64,000 nt of DNA from Microbacterium sp. Root166. Its GTDB lineage: Bacteria; Actinomycetota; Actinomycetes; Actinomycetales; Microbacteriaceae. The stretch lies in contig NZ_LMGL01000001.1 of the NCBI RefSeq assembly GCF_001427145.1, positions 1,627,241 through 1,691,240 of the forward strand, in the 5' to 3' direction. This document shows, piece after piece, positions 60,661 through 64,000 of this stretch. Position 1 is the first letter of the stretch. Each line of letters starts with the position of its first letter. A program made the position numbers and the translations under genes. The notes beneath the pieces are model-generated. The model was given only the letters and a program-made list of their open reading frames with translations, did not search any database and had not been told where the DNA came from.

Positions 60661-63144
60661 ATGACCGACGCCCCGCTTCCTCTCATCGTCGGCGCAGATC
60701 ACGGTCCGCAGCCCACCGGCGCGCGCCCCGACGACGACCTTCTCGCCGGCCTCAACGAGCCGCAGCGCGAGGCCGTCACGTACCGTGGCCCGGCGCTGCT
60801 CATCGTCGCGGGCGCCGGCTCGGGCAAGACGAGCGTGCTCACGCGCCGCATCGCGAGCCTCCTGCGCACGCGCGAGGCCTGGCCGAGCCAGATCCTCGCG
60901 ATCACCTTCACGAACAAGGCCGCGGGCGAGATGCGCGAGCGGGTCGAGCAGCTCGTCGGCGAGACGGCGCGCGGCATGTGGATCTCGACGTTCCACTCGG
61001 CGTGCGTGCGCATCCTGCGACGCGAGGCCGAGCAGTTCGGGTTCACGAAGGCCTTTACGATCTACGACTCCGGCGACTCCCGCGCGCTCATCAAGCGCCT
61101 GGTGAAGGAGCACGAGGCCGACGCCTTCGGGCTCACCCCCGCGGCCACGCAGAGTCGTATCTCGAAGCTCAAGAACGAACTCGCGGATGCCGAGTCCTAC
61201 GCCCGGTCGGCCAATATGAGCGACCCGGCCGAGCGGGTGTTCGTCGAGCTCTTCGCGGCCTACCAGCGCGAGCTGCAGCGCGCGAACGCCTTCGACTTCG
61301 ACGACCTCATCGGGCAGACGGTGTTCCTGTTCCGGGCGTTCCCGCACGTCGCGGACGTCTACCGTCGCCGGTTCCGGCACATCCTGGTCGACGAGTACCA
61401 GGACACCAACCACGCCCAGTACGCGCTCATCCACGAGCTGACCCGGCCGATCGGGTCCGACGCCGGACCCATCGCGTCGTCCGGCGGCATGATGATCTTC
61501 GACGCCGACCCGGCCGAAGACCCTGACAAGGCCGGCGCATCGCTGACCGTCGTCGGCGACTCGGACCAGTCGATCTACGCCTTCCGCGGTGCCGACATCC
61601 GCAACATCAGCGAGTTCGAGCGCGACTACCCCGGCGCGAAGGTCGTGCTGCTCGAGCAGAACTACCGCTCGACGCAGAACATCCTGTCGGCCGCGAACGC
61701 CGTCATCAGCAACAACTTCGACCGCAAAGACAAGAAGCTGTGGACCGACGTCGGCGCCGGCGAGCAGATCGTCGGCTTCACCGGCTACTCGCAGCACGAC
61801 GAGGCGCAGTTCGTCGCCGACGAGACCGAGCGGCTGCGCAAGGCCGGCATCGACTACTCGCAGATGGCCGTGTTCTACCGCACCAACTCGCAGTCGCGTG
61901 CGCTGGAAGAGATCTTCATCCGCTCGGCGGTGCCCTACAAGATCATGGGCGGCACGAAGTTCTACGAGCGCGCCGAGATCAAGGACGCGCTGTCCTACCT
62001 CGTCGCGGTCGCGAACCCGGCGGACGAGATGGCGATGCGACGCATCATCAACCGGCCGCGCCGCGGTATCGGCGACGTCACGATCGAGGCGATCGCCCGC
62101 TACGCCGTCGATCAGCAGATCACCTTCCGCGACGCGCTCGCGAACTCGTCGGCCCTGGGCGTCGGCCCCAAGATCCAGGCGGCCATCGCTCATCTCGACG
62201 CGGTGCTGGCCGAGGCATCCGCTCTCATGCTGCCCGCATCAGGCGAGCTCGCTCCTCCGACGGCGGTCGCCGAGGGACTGCAGCTGCTGCTGAACAAGAG
62301 CGGCTATTACGACGCGCTGCGGGCCAGCAAGGACGCGCAGGACGAGGCGCGCATCGAGAACCTCGACGAGCTCGTCGCGGTGGCGCGCGAGTTCACCCGC
62401 AACAACCCCGAGGGCACGGTGCTCGATTTCCTCACCGAGGTCGCGCTCGTCTCGGATGCCGACGACCTCGAGGATGCCTCGGGCTCGGTGTCGCTGATGA
62501 CGCTGCACACCGCGAAGGGCCTCGAGTACGACGCCGTCTTCGTCACGGGCGTCGAGGAAGACCTCATCCCGCACCGCATCTCGGCGAACGAGCCGGGCGG
62601 GCCGCAGGAGGAGCGCCGACTCTTCTACGTCGGCATCACCCGCGCGCGCAAGCGCCTCTACCTCTCGCTCGCCATGACGCGCGCGCAGTTCGGCGAGGTC
62701 ACGGTGGCAATGCCGAGCCGCTTCCTGCAGGAGATCCCGAGCGAGCTGCTCAACTGGCGCCAGTCGCCCGGCGACGTCAACTCGCGCGGCGGCACCCAGT
62801 CACGCGCGCTCAACGCCCGTCGCGGCTCGGGCTCCGGCTACGGCGGCTCGGGTGGCTCGGGCTTCGGCGGCTCGGGCAACCGCTACGGCGACGACCTGGT
62901 GCCGCTGCCGCGGCGCCAGCCGACCGGCTCGATCGACCGGTTCGCGAACAAGATCCCCGCGAAGGTCCGCGACAACGGCGACATGGAGCTGGCTCCGGGC
63001 GACCGCATCCGCCACGACGACTTCGGCGACGGCAAGGTCGATGCCGTGACCGGCGAGGGCGCCAAGCGCGTGGCCCACGTGCGGTTCGAGAAGGCAGGAC
63101 CGAAGAAGCTGCTCATCAAGATCGCGCCCATCGAGAAGCTCTAG
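60661..63144 (+). CDS. pcrA: ATP-dependent DNA helicase PcrA/UvrD
   Basis: 827 residues of superfamily 1A: Q-motif LNEPQREAV (31-39), Walker A GAGSGKT (51-57), motif Ia TFTNKAAGEM, motif II VDEYQDTNH, GDSDQSIYAFRGAD, motif IV EQNYRST, motif V TLHTAKGLEYDAV and motif VI GITRARKRLY. A Gly/Ser-rich linker (about 721-745) leads to a C-terminal Tudor-like module (HDDFGDGKVDAVTGEG) known in PcrA for RNA polymerase contact. Cytoplasmic repair and replication helicase unwinding 3' to 5'. Slightly longer than Bacillus PcrA because of the N-terminal lead and the linker. Looks intact and core. Confidence 0.95.
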   Translation: MTDAPLPLIVGADHGPQPTGARPDDDLLAGLNEPQREAVTYRGPALLIVAGAGSGKTSVLTRRIASLLRTREAWPSQILAITFTNKAAGEMRERVEQLVGETARGMWISTFHSACVRILRREAEQFGFTKAFTIYDSGDSRALIKRLVKEHEADAFGLTPAATQSRISKLKNELADAESYARSANMSDPAERVFVELFAAYQRELQRANAFDFDDLIGQTVFLFRAFPHVADVYRRRFRHILVDEYQDTNHAQYALIHELTRPIGSDAGPIASSGGMMIFDADPAEDPDKAGASLTVVGDSDQSIYAFRGADIRNISEFERDYPGAKVVLLEQNYRSTQNILSAANAVISNNFDRKDKKLWTDVGAGEQIVGFTGYSQHDEAQFVADETERLRKAGIDYSQMAVFYRTNSQSRALEEIFIRSAVPYKIMGGTKFYERAEIKDALSYLVAVANPADEMAMRRIINRPRRGIGDVTIEAIARYAVDQQITFRDALANSSALGVGPKIQAAIAHLDAVLAEASALMLPASGELAPPTAVAEGLQLLLNKSGYYDALRASKDAQDEARIENLDELVAVAREFTRNNPEGTVLDFLTEVALVSDADDLEDASGSVSLMTLHTAKGLEYDAVFVTGVEEDLIPHRISANEPGGPQEERRLFYVGITRARKRLYLSLAMTRAQFGEVTVAMPSRFLQEIPSELLNWRQSPGDVNSRGGTQSRALNARRGSGSGYGGSGGSGFGGSGNRYGDDLVPLPRRQPTGSIDRFANKIPAKVRDNGDMELAPGDRIRHDDFGDGKVDAVTGEGAKRVAHVRFEKAGPKKLLIKIAPIEKL

Positions 63145-63183
63145 CCCACGGAGCGCCGAGACGCCCGGGTTAGGCTCGGAACC

Positions 63184-64000
63184 ATGGCTCTCTTCTCCCG
63201 CCGGCCCAAGGACGCGTCCGGTTCGACCTCTCCGCAGCCCGCCGATCAGGCGACGGAGGATGCCGCGGCCGCCCCTGCCGGCGACGCTTCCGCCCAGACG
63301 CCGGGCGTCGAGACGGAGGCCGGCGCCGCTGAGGCCGGCACCGCGGCGGAGGAGGCGGCATCCGTCTCCATCTCGCTGTCCTCGTACGGGGGACTCGGCG
63401 CACCGGCTCCGCGACCGGCAGCGCCCCCCGTGGCGAAGCCGGCGATCCCCGCGCCCGTTCCGCGCACCTCGGTCGACGCCGCGACCCGCACGGCGCCGCC
63501 GCAGACGGAGACCGTGCCCGGACTGCGCGACAACGTGCTGGTGCGCGCTGCCCTGGCCAACGTCGGCGAGAGCGCCCCGCCTCAGGCACTCCTCGACGTC
63601 GCCCGGCAGATGCTGCAGGGTCACCTGTTCCTGCGCGTGAAGGGGGATGCGCGCACGCTGCTCGCCGAGGGCAAGGATCTTCCGCTCGGGATGGTGACGC
63701 TGGGGGAGCGGCGCTTCACCGTCGCGTACTCCAGCGGCGCTGCACTGCAGGCCGCGATCCGAGCGGACGGCGATGTCGAGACGTCGGCGATGGGCCAGCC
63801 CGTCCTGAGCGTCATCCGCCACGTGCTGGGCGGAGGCTTCGACGGGCTGATCATCGACCAGTCCTCGGCGCCCGCTCGTGCGGTGCTTCCCGCCGAGCTC
63901 CTCAAGCGCATGGTCGACAAGATCGACGAGCAGCTGACCATCAAGACGCTTCTGGCCGGCGAGCGCACGGCCGAGACGGCGCCCGCGGTGGTCAAGGCTC
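63184..64000 (+). CDS. SseB N-terminal-domain protein (3' end outside window)
   Basis: 272 codons are present, with no stop before the window end. ATG 63184 begins MALFSRRPKDASG, followed by an Ala/Pro/Glu-rich linker to about residue 110. A folded domain starts at about 115 (RDNVLVRAALANVGES, LFLRVKGDARTLL, GERRFTVAYSSGAALQAA), the pattern of SseB N-terminal domains found in actinobacterial proteins of unknown role. It lies 39 bp after pcrA. The long disordered lead is unusual for the family. Cytoplasmic; no function claimed. Confidence 0.78.
   Translation, partial: MALFSRRPKDASGSTSPQPADQATEDAAAAPAGDASAQTPGVETEAGAAEAGTAAEEAASVSISLSSYGGLGAPAPRPAAPPVAKPAIPAPVPRTSVDAATRTAPPQTETVPGLRDNVLVRAALANVGESAPPQALLDVARQMLQGHLFLRVKGDARTLLAEGKDLPLGMVTLGERRFTVAYSSGAALQAAIRADGDVETSAMGQPVLSVIRHVLGGGFDGLIIDQSSAPARAVLPAELLKRMVDKIDEQLTIKTLLAGERTAETAPAVVKA

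Noticed and set aside
60310..62193. 627-codon antisense open frame over pcrA
   Set aside because: Composition is dominated by Arg, Asp, Val and Leu from third-position GC bias; the opposite strand encodes an intact helicase with all motifs.
1..64000. CRISPR array, rRNA operon or complete insertion sequence
   Set aside because: No regularly spaced repeats, no rRNA segments and no intact transposase with terminal inverted repeats were seen anywhere in the window.

Overview
The window is high-GC actinobacterial DNA. Gene families, GTG/TTG starts, 4-bp coupled overlaps and the mix of LacI regulators, binding-protein sugar transporters and glycosidases suggest Microbacteriaceae, most likely Microbacterium or a close relative. 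This is inferred from protein and codon character only; no rRNA or other taxonomic marker is present.

Layout. (1) 1-20.1 kb: a plus-strand glycoside-utilisation locus. It holds the end of a sugar ABC importer (binding protein and two permeases), GH1, GH3, an MFS sugar carrier, a GH35/GH42-like enzyme with a DUF5597-type C-terminus, GH3, GH2, GH3, an SDR dehydrogenase, GH1 and an SGNH esterase, with one convergent LacI regulator at 11.5-12.5 kb. (2) 20.1-32.3 kb: DNA that looks inserted. It starts with a broken serine resolvase. A 9.3-kb catabolic cassette follows (acyl-CoA synthetase, three alpha/beta hydrolases, a ribose-type ABC importer and its own LacI), bracketed by near-identical 18-bp direct repeats. 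Then come an unnamed two-gene module (DUF4365 nuclease-like protein plus a 385-aa partner) and a SRAP/HMCES-type protein that lacks its catalytic cysteine. (3) 32.4-45.8 kb: the glycosidase locus resumes with GH2, GH43, GH78 rhamnosidase, a GH106-like secreted enzyme, an unusual secreted GH10 and a Gfo/Idh/MocA oxidoreductase. (4) 46-50.6 kb: MMPL transporter, NarL-type two-component system and a small membrane protein. (5) 50.5-53.7 kb: remnant of an integrative element (relaxase-helicase fragment, small HTH protein, tyrosine integrase, tRNA-like gene). (6) 53.8-64 kb: core-like genes: UPF0303, WYL regulator, ABC-2 exporter, a large membrane-fused glycosidase-like protein, PcrA helicase and an SseB-domain protein cut by the window end.

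How it fits together. A 14-bp palindrome, TTGACRCGCGTCAA, sits upstream of the MFS gene, in the LacI/GH2 divergent promoter and, 27 kb away, upstream of GH78. The GH2 and GH78 promoters match over 22 bp with one difference. Regions 1 and 3 therefore look like one regulon interrupted by region 2. The enzyme set (beta-glucosidases, beta-galactosidase-type GH2, GH43, rhamnosidases, a GH10 with a non-xylanase active site, an SDR) suits deglycosylation of branched plant glycosides such as saponins or steroidal glycoalkaloids better than simple xylan breakdown. The substrate is inference.
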